From: Thiobacillus sp. SCUT-2
GTDB lineage: Bacteria > Pseudomonadota > Gammaproteobacteria > Burkholderiales > Thiobacillaceae
Length of the DNA: 64,000 nt
Reading direction: 5' to 3'
Assembly (NCBI RefSeq): GCF_035621355.1
Contig: NZ_CP141769.1
Coordinates: 1,612,001-1,676,000 of the forward strand
In this document: positions 1 to 10,706 of the stretch, piece by piece
Layout of the letters: each line of letters starts with the position of its first letter
How positions within the stretch are numbered: position 1 is the stretch's first letter
Program-made: the position numbers and the translations under genes
Notes under the pieces: generated by a model
Seen by the model: only the letters and a program-made list of their open reading frames with translations
What the model was told of the DNA's origin: nothing
Database searches by the model: none

Positions 1-1334
1 CGCATCCACAACTTGATGACGTCGGCGGTCACCCGCGGGTTGGCGAGCACCTGGCTGCGGGCGGCGGCCAGTTCGTCGTCGAGATCGTCGCGCTGCGGCG
101 CCTCGACCGCGGGCGGGCGGCGGGTGCGCTGCCACACGGCCAGCACGATCAGCAGCAGCACGGCGGCTCCTGCCGCCGGCGCCCACAGCGGCCATGCGGG
201 CGAAGCCTGCGGCACGGCGGGCGACGGCAGCCGCGGAATCGGCCGCGGCGCGGGCGCCGCCGGCGGCGCCGCGGACGGCTGTGCGGTCGCGGCAACCGGC
301 AGCGCATAGACATTCAGGGTGTCGCCGCGCGCCGGCTGCAGGTCGAGCGCCTCGCGCGCAAGCTGGCCGGCGCGCGCGAGTTCATCGGCACCGGCCTCGA
401 ATCCCAGGATCACGATCGCGCTCACGCGCCGCACGCGGCCTTCCGGCGTATGCGTGGTGCGCACCGTTTTCTCCAGCGGCCGCGCCTGCCCAGCGACAAC
501 GACGGTGCGCATCCGCTCCTCGGTCTGCTGCACGTCGGTGTCGTCGAGCGTGGCCGTCACCTGGACGTTGACCCGGTCCTTGCCGAGCCAGGGCGTGAGC
601 ACCGCGAGCACCCGCCGCGCCAGGTCCTGCTCGACCGCCAGCCGCCGCGACTGCACCACCTCCGGCGCGCCGCCGCCAAGCAGGACGCCGTGCGGATCGA
701 GCACCTGCACGTCGGCGCGCTTCATGCGCGGCACGCTCGCCGCGACCAGGGTCTGGATCGTCGCCACCTGGTCGGCCGAGAGCCGTGCGCCGGGGCGCAG
801 CCGCACCAGCACCGCGGCGGTCGCCGCCGGCGCGTCGCGCAGGAAAGGCGAGACCTTCGGCAAGGCGAGATGCACGCGCGCCAGCTCGATGGCGTCGAGC
901 GACTGGATCGAACGCGCGAGGTCGATCTCGAGCGCATGCTGGTAACGCTGCTGCTCTTCGAGCGACGAGGCGCCGAAGCGCGGCGCGCGCTCGACCGCAT
1001 CCTGCGCATCGGCATCCGAGCGCGGCAGCCCGCGCGCCGCGAGGCGGTAGCGGGCGACGTGCAGTTCCTCGGCCGGCACCTCGATGCTGCCGTCGCGCGC
1101 CGACAGGCGATAGGGGATGTCGAGCTGGTCGAGCGCGGCGATGACCTCGCCTCCCGCCCGGTCGGACAGGTGGGCGTAGAGGACGCGGTAGACCGGAGGA
1201 TTGAACCAGACGTAGGCCGCCGCCAGCCCGGCGAACGGCAGCAGCACCAGCAGGGCCAGCATGACGCGGCGCCAGGGGCTCGCTTCGGCGATCAGGTCGC
1301 GCAGGCCGCTCAGCCAGCCCGGCACGGGACGCAC
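1..1334 (-). CDS. fliF: Flagellar M-ring protein FliF (3' end beyond the window)
   Basis: This is the inner-membrane MS-ring protein of the flagellar basal body. The visible 444 residues hold an N-terminal membrane helix (about residues 20-40), ring-building motifs (YRVLYAHLSDRAGGEV, FGASSLEEQQRYQHALE, ARVHLALPK), a second membrane helix before the tail, and a C-terminal stretch (ANPRVTADVIKLWM) like the FliG-binding end, so only a few residues should be missing. The start is inferred as GTG at 1334, just after an in-frame stop; a second GTG at 1325 is possible. The protein is about 100 residues shorter than typical FliF. The segment between RTVVVAGQ and EKTVRTTHT, where Salmonella FliF has the roughly 90-residue beta-collar insertion, is nearly absent. 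It lies 119 bp downstream of sixA on the same strand. Confidence 0.85.
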   Translation of the reverse strand, partial: MRPVPGWLSGLRDLIAEASPWRRVMLALLVLLPFAGLAAAYVWFNPPVYRVLYAHLSDRAGGEVIAALDQLDIPYRLSARDGSIEVPAEELHVARYRLAARGLPRSDADAQDAVERAPRFGASSLEEQQRYQHALEIDLARSIQSLDAIELARVHLALPKVSPFLRDAPAATAAVLVRLRPGARLSADQVATIQTLVAASVPRMKRADVQVLDPHGVLLGGGAPEVVQSRRLAVEQDLARRVLAVLTPWLGKDRVNVQVTATLDDTDVQQTEERMRTVVVAGQARPLEKTVRTTHTPEGRVRRVSAIVILGFEAGADELARAGQLAREALDLQPARGDTLNVYALPVAATAQPSAAPPAAPAPRPIPRLPSPAVPQASPAWPLWAPAAGAAVLLLIVLAVWQRTRRPPAVEAPQRDDLDDELAAARSQVLANPRVTADVIKLWM

Positions 1335-1453
1335 CTCGTCTGTCCGGCCGGGTCCGGCCGCATCGCTTCACGCGGGATGATTTGGATACTCACGCGGCGA
1401 TTATATTGAACCGGCGCGCAAATGGCTGCATGCCGCTGCGCCGGGGAACGGCA

Positions 1454-1906
1454 CTAGAGCCAGTCCGGCGTCGCCACCGCGCGCAGCACGACCTGCAGCT
1501 GCCCGCCCCGTTCGCGGCCCTGGAACCACCAGATCGCGCCCTTCTTCACCGCGAGGTCGCCGCGCTGGCCGGCGAGCAGCTGCATCGCCACCTGCCCCAG
1601 CGTCGGCTGGTGGCCGACGACGAGCACCGGGTGCACGCCATCGGGCCAGCCGGCCGCGGCGAGCACCTCGTCCGCGCGCGCGCCCGGCGCCACCGCCGGC
1701 GACTCCGTGTAGTCGCGGCCCAGCGCCTGCGCCGTCTGCAGCGCGCGCGCCGCCGGACTGACCAGGATGCGGATGTCCTCGGGCAAGCGCGGATTGAGCC
1801 AGTCCGCCACCCGCGCCGCCAGCTTGCGGCCCTTTTCGGTGAGCTCGCGGCCGAGGTCGGGAACGCCGTCCTCCGCCTCCGCATGCCGCCACAAAATCAG
1901 ATCCAT
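1454..1906 (-). CDS. sixA: Phosphohistidine phosphatase SixA
   Basis: This is a small histidine-phosphatase-superfamily enzyme of 150 residues, the usual SixA length. SixA removes phosphate from histidine, for example on the Hpt domain of ArcB or on PTS-Ntr proteins in E. coli. The catalytic RHA motif is at residues 7-9, the second catalytic histidine is in VVGHQPTL (H99), and RxLxTA appears as ARALQTAQ. There is no signal peptide, so it should be cytosolic. It is 40 bp downstream of the CYTH-CHAD gene on the same strand and is probably cotranscribed with it. That arrangement, next to ppk1, recurs in betaproteobacteria and ties the gene loosely to phosphate metabolism. The partner histidine protein cannot be read from sequence. 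Confidence 0.88.
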   Translation of the reverse strand: MDLILWRHAEAEDGVPDLGRELTEKGRKLAARVADWLNPRLPEDIRILVSPAARALQTAQALGRDYTESPAVAPGARADEVLAAAGWPDGVHPVLVVGHQPTLGQVAMQLLAGQRGDLAVKKGAIWWFQGRERGGQLQVVLRAVATPDWL

Positions 1907-1946
1907 CCGCTTCTCCTCGCAATATCGGTCGACATGGGACGTCCTT

Positions 1947-3482
1947 CTACCACCACGGTTTCAGCGCCAGGAAGTCGCGCAGGTGTCCGGCGCCGGCGTC
2001 ATCGACCACGCCCACCTCCCGCGCGGCCAGCCAGCCCAGCGCGAAGTCGCGCATCGGTCCGGGCCCGGTCGCGTGTGCGGCCAGCAGCGCCCGCGCGATG
2101 CACACGTCGTTCGCGCAGCCCAGGCTGTCCTGCGCGTCGCGCAGCACGGCAAGATAGCGCATCTGGCGCTTCGGCCGCTCGACGAACAGCGACTGGAAGA
2201 ACTCGGCGGCGTAGCGCTGGCGCTTGATCGCGATGCGCAGCGCATGCCGTTCCGCAGGCTCCAGCGCGGCGAACCGCCGCGCGTCACGGGCGACGCGACG
2301 ATGACCGCGCCTCAGGGCAAGACGGGCCCAGTCGTCGAGTCGCGCACCTTGCGCGAAGCGCTGCGCCTCACGCGCCTCGGCCCGCCAGCCCTGCCGCTGC
2401 AGCCAGCGCTGCATCGCCAGCAGCCACGCGCCCGGCTGCGCCTCCGCGAGCGCCGCACGCATCGCCGCATGCACGGCCGCGCGCCGCGCCTCGAGCGCCG
2501 CCATCCCCGCCTGCCACGCCGCCGCGTCAGGACAATGTGGCGCGATCGCCGGCAGGGTCTCGGCGCACAGCACGTCCCAGTCGCGCGCCGGCCCCAGCGC
2601 GGTGGCGAGCGCCCGCAATCCCGCCGTCAATTCGTCCGGCAATGCGCACACGCGGCGGAACAGCCGCAGCGCCGCGCGCAGCCGCCGCAGCGCCACGCGT
2701 GCCTGATGCACATACTCGATGTCGTCAAGCGCCGTGGGCCCGGCATCGAACAGCGCCGGCAGATTCCCCTGGAACTGCGCGAGGCAGTCCTGCACGATCG
2801 CGGCGAAGCCTGCCTCCACGCTGATCTCCGCATCGAGCTCGATCGGCGCGGACTTGACCGGGGCCGCAGCCAGCCCGTGCGCCAGCCGCACGCCGCGCTC
2901 GGCCTTGCTGACGTCGAACGGCAGGCAGCCGAAGTCGCCCGCCCAGTCGAGCGCCAGCGCAAACAGCGCGTCGGCCTGCCCCGACTTCAATTCGAGCTCG
3001 ATCTCGCACAGCGGCTGGCGGCGCCCGCCCGCAACGACCTCGCCGACGTCGAGTGCGACTTCGATCTGCGCGCCGGCGCGGCTCCGCACGAGCCAGGCGG
3101 TGCGATGGAAGCGCGTCTCGAACACGGGGACGACGCACCCGCGCAGCGCCTCCGGCACGAACGCCCGCGCCTCGGCGGGGAAGCGGCCCCAGTCGAGCGT
3201 GCCGCCGGTCACGGCGATTTCGTATTCGATCCGCCGCGACAGCCCGCCGCTGCGCTCGCCCTCGGTCTTCAGCGTCTGCAGCCAGCGCCGCCCCGAACGC
3301 CGCACCCGCAGTGCGACGCCGCGGGCACTCAGGGCGAAGTCCGGGGTGTCGAAGTAGCGCGTGACGAGCTCCTGCTCAAGCGGCTCGGCGCGCCGCCGCG
3401 CCATGCGCTTCAGGAACGCGCCGACCTGCGCCGGCGGCAGCGCGAGCTTGAGTTCGACTTCCTGCGGATGCGCACCGGTCAT
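1947..3482 (-). CDS. CYTH and CHAD domain protein (inorganic triphosphatase type)
   Basis: The protein has 511 residues. The N-terminal CYTH tunnel domain (about 1-200) starts with the signature ExExK at E8-V-E10-L-K12, followed by TRYFDTPD and the LRVRRSGRRWLQTLKT strand, which bind triphosphate and metal. The C-terminal CHAD domain (about 220-500) is helical and rich in conserved His and Arg (YVHQARVALRRLRAALRLF; IAIKRQRYAAEF), the surface known to bind polyphosphate. E. coli YgiF has the same architecture and hydrolyses tripolyphosphate. The gene is divergent from ppk1 with 66 bp between the starts, so the polyP synthase and a polyP-binding protein share a control region. Enzymatic activity is inferred from the family. 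Confidence 0.85.
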   Translation of the reverse strand: MTGAHPQEVELKLALPPAQVGAFLKRMARRRAEPLEQELVTRYFDTPDFALSARGVALRVRRSGRRWLQTLKTEGERSGGLSRRIEYEIAVTGGTLDWGRFPAEARAFVPEALRGCVVPVFETRFHRTAWLVRSRAGAQIEVALDVGEVVAGGRRQPLCEIELELKSGQADALFALALDWAGDFGCLPFDVSKAERGVRLAHGLAAAPVKSAPIELDAEISVEAGFAAIVQDCLAQFQGNLPALFDAGPTALDDIEYVHQARVALRRLRAALRLFRRVCALPDELTAGLRALATALGPARDWDVLCAETLPAIAPHCPDAAAWQAGMAALEARRAAVHAAMRAALAEAQPGAWLLAMQRWLQRQGWRAEAREAQRFAQGARLDDWARLALRRGHRRVARDARRFAALEPAERHALRIAIKRQRYAAEFFQSLFVERPKRQMRYLAVLRDAQDSLGCANDVCIARALLAAHATGPGPMRDFALGWLAAREVGVVDDAGAGHLRDFLALKPWW

Positions 3483-3548
3483 TTAAGTGTCATATTGCAA
3501 ATTGGACGCCCGCTTATTATCGAGGAGACCCATACGAATACCAGAAAG

Positions 3549-5618
3549 ATGAGCCCCCCCGTCCCCGACACCCTGCTCAACCGCGAACTCGGCATCCTCG
3601 AATTCCAGCGCCGCGTGCTGGCGCAGGCCGAGGATCCCAGGGTGCCGCTGCTGGAGCGGCTCCGATTCCTCTGCATCTTCGCCTCCAACCTGGACGAGTT
3701 CTTCGAGGTGCGCGTGGCCGGCCTCAAGGAGCAGATCCGCGCCAGTTCGACCCAGCGCTCGCCCGACGGCATGACGCCGCGCCAGCAGTTCCGCGCCGTC
3801 GCCGAGACGGCGCACGCGCTGGTCGCCCGGCAGTATGCGCTGTTCAACGAGGCGATCATCCCGGCGCTCGCCGAGCAGGGCATCCACTTCATCCGCCGCA
3901 CGCGCTGGAGCGAGGCGCAGGCGGCGTGGATCCGCGACTATTTCTTCCGCGAGCTGATGCCGGTGCTGACGCCGGTGGGGCTCGACCCGTCGCATCCGTT
4001 TCCGCGCGTGCTCAACAAGAGCCTCAACTTCGCCGTCGAGCTCTCCGGCCGCGACGCCTTCGGCCGCAATTCCGGCGCCGCCGTGGTGCAGGCGCCGCGT
4101 GCGCTGCCGCGCGTCATCCGCATGCCGGAGGAGATCGCCGGCTGCGAATACGGCTTCGTCTTCCTGTCGTCGATCCTGCACGCCCACGTCGGCGAGCTCT
4201 TCACCGGCATGGCGGTGCAGGGCTGCTACCAGTTCCGCGTCACCCGCAACTCCGACCTCTTCGTCGACGACGAGGAGACCAAGAACCTGCGCCAGGCGCT
4301 GCAGGGCGAACTGCCGCAGCGCAACTTCGGCGCCGCGGTCCGGCTCGAGGTCGCCGACAACTGCTCGCCGGCCATGGCCGCCTTCCTGCTCGAGCAGTTC
4401 GAGCTCGACGCCGAGGACCTCTACCAGGAACGCGGCCCGGTGAACCTGGTGCGCCTGATGCAGGTGCCCGACTGGGTCGACCGCCCCGACCTCAAGTTCG
4501 CGCCCTTCCTTCCGTCGCTGCCCGCACGGCTGGCCAAGGACGAGGACATCTTCGCGCAGATCCGCAAGGGCGACATCCTGCTGCACCACCCCTTCGAATC
4601 CTTCCAGCCGGTGATCGATTTCATCGAGCAGGCCGCCGCCGACCCCCACGTCGTCGCCATCCGCCAGACCGTCTACCGCACGGGCACCGACTCGCAGCTG
4701 ATGCAGGCGCTGATCCGCGCCGCGCAGTCGGGCAAGGAAGTCACCGTCGTGGTCGAGCTGCTGGCGCGCTTCGACGAGGAGGCCAACATCAACTGGGCGG
4801 CGAAGCTGGAGGAGGTCGGCGCGCATGTCGTCTACGGCGTCGTCGGCCACAAGACCCACGCCAAGCTCGCGCTGGTGATCCGCCGCGAGGAAGGCGCGCT
4901 CAAGCGCTATGCGCATCTGGGCACCGGCAACTACCACGCCCGCACCGCACGCCTCTACACCGACTTCGGCCTGCTGACCTGCGACGACGCCGTCACCGCC
5001 GACGTCGGCAGCCTGTTCACCCAGATCACCGGCCTCGGCAAGGCCGGCAAGCTGAAGCGCCTGTGGCAATCGCCCTTCACGCTGCACAGCGAAGTCGTCG
5101 CCGCGATCAAGCACGAGGCCGAGCTCGCCGCCGCCGGCAAGCCCGCCGCGATCATCGCCAAGATGAACGCGCTGCTCGAGCCGCAGGTCATCGCCGCGCT
5201 CTACGCCGCCAGCCAGGCCGGCGTGAAGATCGACCTCGTCGTGCGCGGCGTCTGCGCGTTGAGGCCCGGCATTCCCGGGCTCTCCGAGCACATCCGCGTG
5301 CGCTCGGTGGTCGGCCGCTTCCTCGAGCACACGCGCATCTTCTACTTCAGGAACGGCGGCGACGAAAAGGTCTACCTCTCGTCCGCAGACTGGATGGACC
5401 GCAACTTCTTCCGCCGCATCGAGACCGGCTTCCCGATCCTCAACCCCAAACTCAGGAAGCGCGTCATCGCCGAAGGCCTCAAGCCCTACCTGCGCGACAA
5501 CGTCCAGGCCTGGGAGATGCAGCCAGACGGCAGTTATCGCCGGCGCGCCAAGCGCGGCGCCAAGGCCTACTGCGCGCAGAGCGAACTGCTGGCGCTGCTG
5601 GGCAAGCCGAAGAAATAG
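3549..5618 (+). CDS. ppk1: Polyphosphate kinase 1
   Basis: This enzyme reversibly transfers the gamma phosphate of ATP to long-chain inorganic polyphosphate. It has 689 residues, the normal PPK1 size. All four parts are visible: the N-terminal helical domain (LNRELGILEF, ASNLDEFFEVRVAGL), the head domain, and two phospholipase-D-like catalytic domains with the autophosphorylated histidine region (GHKTHAKLALVIRR), YAHLGTGNYH, and the second histidine/arginine region near YLSSADWMDRN. The open frame continues upstream, but ATG 3549 is chosen because homology begins four residues later; the preceding GAGGAG is at about 3522. It is transcribed away from the CYTH-CHAD gene. Together with the exopolyphosphatase at 28-30 kb it forms the polyP cycle. 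Confidence 0.95.
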   Translation: MSPPVPDTLLNRELGILEFQRRVLAQAEDPRVPLLERLRFLCIFASNLDEFFEVRVAGLKEQIRASSTQRSPDGMTPRQQFRAVAETAHALVARQYALFNEAIIPALAEQGIHFIRRTRWSEAQAAWIRDYFFRELMPVLTPVGLDPSHPFPRVLNKSLNFAVELSGRDAFGRNSGAAVVQAPRALPRVIRMPEEIAGCEYGFVFLSSILHAHVGELFTGMAVQGCYQFRVTRNSDLFVDDEETKNLRQALQGELPQRNFGAAVRLEVADNCSPAMAAFLLEQFELDAEDLYQERGPVNLVRLMQVPDWVDRPDLKFAPFLPSLPARLAKDEDIFAQIRKGDILLHHPFESFQPVIDFIEQAAADPHVVAIRQTVYRTGTDSQLMQALIRAAQSGKEVTVVVELLARFDEEANINWAAKLEEVGAHVVYGVVGHKTHAKLALVIRREEGALKRYAHLGTGNYHARTARLYTDFGLLTCDDAVTADVGSLFTQITGLGKAGKLKRLWQSPFTLHSEVVAAIKHEAELAAAGKPAAIIAKMNALLEPQVIAALYAASQAGVKIDLVVRGVCALRPGIPGLSEHIRVRSVVGRFLEHTRIFYFRNGGDEKVYLSSADWMDRNFFRRIETGFPILNPKLRKRVIAEGLKPYLRDNVQAWEMQPDGSYRRRAKRGAKAYCAQSELLALLGKPKK

Positions 5619-5663
5619 GCGCCCGGCGGCGCGGACCGGGCGCGGTGCGAATCGGACGGCGGC

Positions 5664-6623
5664 TCAGTTGCCGCCCGGGTCCCCCACGCCTCGGCGCGTG
5701 CCCTGCCCATCGTCTTTCCGCCGTTCCGTGTTGCCGGAAGGCTGGCCGTTCTTTCGTGCGTCGGCGCCGCCCGGCCGCTGCCCGTCGTCCGCCTTGCGCC
5801 CACGCCCCTGCGACGGCGGACGGCCCGTGGTCGCGCCGCGGTCGGGCAACTGCTCCGCCCCCCGTCCGGGAGGCTGCCCACGGTCATCCCGGTCGGCCGG
5901 CTGCTGCGGGCGGCCTTGCGGCATCTCGCGCACGCGCTCCGGCGGGGCCGCCGGCCTCGGCAAGGGCTGCGGCACGGCGGAAGGCGGCCCCGAGCGGTCG
6001 CGTTCGCGGCCGTAATCCGGCGGCGTCCCGCGCTCCTGCACCCGTCCGTCCGCCGGCGGCGTCTGGCGCTCGCGGCCGTAGGCGGGCGACTGCGGGCGTT
6101 CGGGCTCACGGCCAGACGCCGGCGGCAGCGGCCGCGGCGCGTTGTCGTAGCGCGGCTGCGGAAGGGCTTGCGGTTCGCGCCCGGTGCGGCCGGCGTCGCG
6201 CGGCCTCACGACGCCCTGATACGAGAACCGGCTGCGCTCCTGCACCGGCAGCGGACGCGCCCGACGGTCGTCGTCGACGTAGAGCGGCACGTCGTTGACG
6301 TAGACGATGCGCGACAGCCGGTAGCCGTCGCGCACGTCGTCGTCGTGGCCGAAGCGCGGCGGCAGCGAGCGGGCCCACCCCGACTGGCGGAAATGGCTGC
6401 GCAGGTGCGGCGGGACCGGATGCGCGCGGCGATCGTCGTCGACATACCAGGGCTCGCCGTCGATGTAGACGATCTGGACGTAGAAGTAGCCGCCGTAGGC
6501 GTCGGTATCGCGATAGACCGGGTAGCCCGGCCCGTATGCCCCCTCGTCGCCCCAGTCCGGGCCTACGGCGCAGCCGGCCAGCGTCGCGAGCCCGGCGGCA
6601 ATCAAGACGTGACGCAGATTCAT
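5664..6623 (-). CDS. Proline/arginine-rich lipoprotein of unknown function
   Basis: The protein has 319 residues with a lipoprotein signal (MNLRHVLIAAGLATLAGC; lipobox LAGC, Cys18), so it should be anchored in the outer membrane or periplasm. The mature protein has two tandem units of about 60 residues, each built on IVY(I/V)-D/N-x-x-P-x-YVDDDRRA-x-P. A long low-complexity tail, rich in Pro, Arg, Gly and Gln with repeats such as YGRER, runs to the end. The tail looks disordered and basic and could contact cell wall or polyanions, which is inference only. I do not recognise the family. It converges on ppk1, leaving 45 bp. AGGAGACCTGC just upstream of the ATG supplies a ribosome site. Confidence 0.7.
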   Translation of the reverse strand: MNLRHVLIAAGLATLAGCAVGPDWGDEGAYGPGYPVYRDTDAYGGYFYVQIVYIDGEPWYVDDDRRAHPVPPHLRSHFRQSGWARSLPPRFGHDDDVRDGYRLSRIVYVNDVPLYVDDDRRARPLPVQERSRFSYQGVVRPRDAGRTGREPQALPQPRYDNAPRPLPPASGREPERPQSPAYGRERQTPPADGRVQERGTPPDYGRERDRSGPPSAVPQPLPRPAAPPERVREMPQGRPQQPADRDDRGQPPGRGAEQLPDRGATTGRPPSQGRGRKADDGQRPGGADARKNGQPSGNTERRKDDGQGTRRGVGDPGGN

Positions 6624-6696
6624 GCAGGTCTCCTGTCGGCAGATGTCCTTGACTGCCCAATCCTGCGTGCAAATCCGCGCCCTGCCAAGTCCGCGG

Positions 6697-6714
6697 CGTC
6701 AACGAAACGTCACG
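6697..6714 (+). promoter_or_regulatory. Possible Pho-box-like direct repeat
   Basis: CGTCAAC-GAAA-CGTCACG is a 7-bp direct repeat with an 11-bp period and an A-rich spacer, the geometry of one PhoB box (CTGTCAT-N4-CTGTCAT). The match is mostly to the GTCA cores. It lies about 45 bp before the metallophosphoesterase start. The call rests on geometry and on the likely phosphate-stress role of the downstream pair. Confidence 0.3.
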
Positions 6715-6757
6715 CGCCTGCCATACGCGCTTCACATGCGCGTGGCTTCATGGCGCC

Positions 6758-7657
6758 ATGCTGAATCGCGTCACCACCCTTTTCCGCGAACGCACGGCCA
6801 GCCCGCCGCAGCCGGCAACCGGCTGTGTGGCGCCGGTCGCCGGCGTGCCCGACGAGCCGCTCCCCGCGACCGCTCCGCGCCACTACCGCACGCTGTGGAT
6901 TTCCGACGTGCACCTCGGCACGGCCGGCTGCCAGGCCCGCTACCTGCTCGACTTCCTGAAGCACAACGAATCGGACACGCTGTACCTGGTCGGCGACATC
7001 ATCGACGGCTGGCAGCTGCGCCACGGCTGGTACTGGCCGCAGTCGCACAACGACGTGGTGCAGAAGCTGCTCCGCAAGGCGCGCAAGGGCACGCGGGTGA
7101 TCTACGTGCCGGGCAACCACGACTCCATGGCGCGCCAGTTCATGGGGCTGGCCTTCGGCGACATCGAGGTGGCCGACGAAGTGATCCACGTCACCGCCGA
7201 CGGCCGGCGCTTCCTCGTCACCCACGGCGACCTGTTCGACGGCGTGATGCAGCACGCGCGCTGGCTCGCCTACCTGGGCGACACCGGCTACACGCTGATC
7301 CTGGCCCTCAACCGCTGGTTCAACGGCATGCGCACGCGCATGGGCTACCCGTACTGGTCGCTGTCGCAGTATCTGAAGCACAAGGTCAAGAACGCGGTCA
7401 GCTTCATTACCGCCTTCGAGAAGGTGATGGCCGACGAGGCGCGCCGGCGCGGCTGCGACGGCGTCATCTGCGGCCACATCCACAAGGCGGAGATCCGCCC
7501 CATCGACGAGCTGCTGTACTGCAACGACGGCGACTGGGTGGAGAGCCTGACCGCGCTCGCCGAGCACGCCGACGGCCGCCTCGAAGTGATCCACTGGACC
7601 GCCTGCCTGTCGGAACCAGCCGCCCACCGCAAGACCCGCACACTGGAGACCGCATGA
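6758..7657 (+). CDS. LpxH-like metallophosphoesterase, possible PlcP phospholipase
   Basis: This is a calcineurin-type phosphoesterase of 299 residues. The metal-binding blocks are all present: D50-x-H52, GD(80)IID, GNHD (119-122), VTHGDLFD and GHIHKAE. There is no signal peptide, and an extra 40-residue N-terminus precedes the domain. Annotation pipelines tend to call this family UDP-2,3-diacylglucosamine diphosphatase. The subgroup followed directly by a GT4 glycosyltransferase includes PlcP, a manganese-dependent phospholipase C that strips head groups from phospholipids under phosphate limitation. The next gene overlaps by ATGA, so the two are translationally coupled, which favours the PlcP reading over lipid A synthesis. 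Which substrate applies is not decidable from sequence. Confidence 0.8.
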   Translation: MLNRVTTLFRERTASPPQPATGCVAPVAGVPDEPLPATAPRHYRTLWISDVHLGTAGCQARYLLDFLKHNESDTLYLVGDIIDGWQLRHGWYWPQSHNDVVQKLLRKARKGTRVIYVPGNHDSMARQFMGLAFGDIEVADEVIHVTADGRRFLVTHGDLFDGVMQHARWLAYLGDTGYTLILALNRWFNGMRTRMGYPYWSLSQYLKHKVKNAVSFITAFEKVMADEARRRGCDGVICGHIHKAEIRPIDELLYCNDGDWVESLTALAEHADGRLEVIHWTACLSEPAAHRKTRTLETA

Positions 7658-8679
7658 AAGTGATGATCGTGACCGACGCCTGGTCGCCCCAGGTCAACGG
7701 CGTCGTCCGCACCCTGCGCACCACGCGCCGCGAACTCGAGGCGATGGGCCACGCGGTCGACATCCTGTCGCCGCAGGAATTCCGCACCCTGCCCTGCCCC
7801 ACCTATCCCGACATCCGCCTCTCGATCCTCGCCGGCGCGGCGGTGCGCCGGCGCATCCGCGATTACGCGCCGGATGCGCTGCACATCGCCACCGAGGGGC
7901 CGCTCGGCTTGGCCGCGCGCCGCCATGCGCTGCGCACCGGGATGCCGTTCACCACCGCCTACCACACCCGTTTCCCCGAATACGTCAGGGCACGGACCGG
8001 CATCCCGCTGGCCTGGACCTATCGCTTCCTGCGCTGGTTCCACGCCCCCGCGCGGGCCGTCATGGCGCCCACGCCGACGGTCAAGGCCGACCTCGAGGCG
8101 TTCGGCTTCGACAACGTCGTGCTGTGGACCCGCGGCGTCGACCTCGACGTGTTCCGCATGCAGCCGTCGCATCGGCTCGACACCGCGCGACCGATCTTCC
8201 TCTACGTCGGCCGCGTCGCCGTCGAGAAGAACGTCGAGGCCTTCCTGGAGCTCGACCTGCCCGGCTCGAAATGGGTGGTCGGCGACGGCCCGGCGCTGGC
8301 CGGCCTGCGCGCCCGCTTTCCCGACGCGCACTACCTCGGCGTGCTGCAGCAGCCGGAACTGGCCGAGGTCTACGCCGCCGCCGACGTGTTCGTCTTCCCG
8401 AGCCGCACCGACACCTTCGGGCTGGTGCTGCTCGAGGCCATGGCCTGCGGCCTGCCCGTCGCCGCCTACCCGGTCACCGGCCCCCTCGACGTCCTCGGCG
8501 ATTCCGCCGCCGGCGCGATGCGCGATGACCTGCGCGAGGCCTGCCTGGCCGCGCTCGACATCGACCGCGGCACCGCGCGCGCCCACGCCGAGCAGTTCTC
8601 CTGGCGCGCCGCCACCGAGCAATTCGTCGCGCACCTGCATCCGGTGGCTGCGCCGGAAGCCGCCCCGGCGGCCGCGTAA
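7654..8679 (+). CDS. GT4-family glycosyltransferase, possible Agt glycolipid synthase
   Basis: This is a GT-B fold glycosyltransferase of 341 residues. The N-terminal Rossmann half begins [20 protein letters not shown]. The C-terminal nucleotide-sugar half contains [16 protein letters not shown] and the retaining-GT4 E-x7-E region ([19 protein letters not shown]). It starts at ATG 7654, overlapping the metallophosphoesterase stop by four bases. Proteins with this N-terminus that follow PlcP in other bacteria transfer glucose or glucuronate to diacylglycerol to make phosphorus-free membrane lipids. That role fits well but is inferred. The last 20 residues are an Ala/Pro-rich tail. An htpG promoter follows within 25 bp. 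Confidence 0.85.
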   Translation: MKVMIVTDAWSPQVNGVVRTLRTTRRELEAMGHAVDILSPQEFRTLPCPTYPDIRLSILAGAAVRRRIRDYAPDALHIATEGPLGLAARRHALRTGMPFTTAYHTRFPEYVRARTGIPLAWTYRFLRWFHAPARAVMAPTPTVKADLEAFGFDNVVLWTRGVDLDVFRMQPSHRLDTARPIFLYVGRVAVEKNVEAFLELDLPGSKWVVGDGPALAGLRARFPDAHYLGVLQQPELAEVYAAADVFVFPSRTDTFGLVLLEAMACGLPVAAYPVTGPLDVLGDSAAGAMRDDLREACLAALDIDRGTARAHAEQFSWRAATEQFVAHLHPVAAPEAAPAAA

Positions 8680-8701
8680 CGCCATCTTCCCCGGGGCGGG
8701 G

Positions 8702-8729
8702 CTTGAAACCCTCCGCCCCGCCCCCATCT
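8702..8729 (+). promoter_or_regulatory. Sigma32 heat-shock promoter of htpG
   Basis: CTTGAAA (8702-8708), a 13-bp spacer and CCCCATCT (8722-8729) match the RpoH consensus CTTGAAA-N11..16-CCCCATNT at essentially every conserved base. The predicted transcript start is about 30 bp before the htpG ATG, which has a GGGAG ribosome site at 8755. Confidence 0.85.
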
Positions 8730-8767
8730 CCCCGCCACCTTTGTGCGTAGTCATGGGAGATCAAGGC

Positions 8768-10666
<1,899 letters not shown>

Positions 10667-10679
10667 AGGTAACAGGCCG

Positions 10680-10706
10680 TTCGTGTTGAGCTTGTCGAAA
10701 CACGAA
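10680..10706. repeat. REP-like palindrome with TTGTCGA loop
   Basis: TTCGTGTT (10680-10687), an 11-base loop containing GCTTGTCGA, then AACACGAA (10699-10706) form a perfect 8-bp stem. Elements with the GAGC(T/C)TGTCGAA core are widespread intergenic repeats in beta- and gammaproteobacteria. There is no T-tract, so it is not a classical terminator, although it sits 14 bp after the htpG stop and marks where the base composition changes. Confidence 0.6.
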
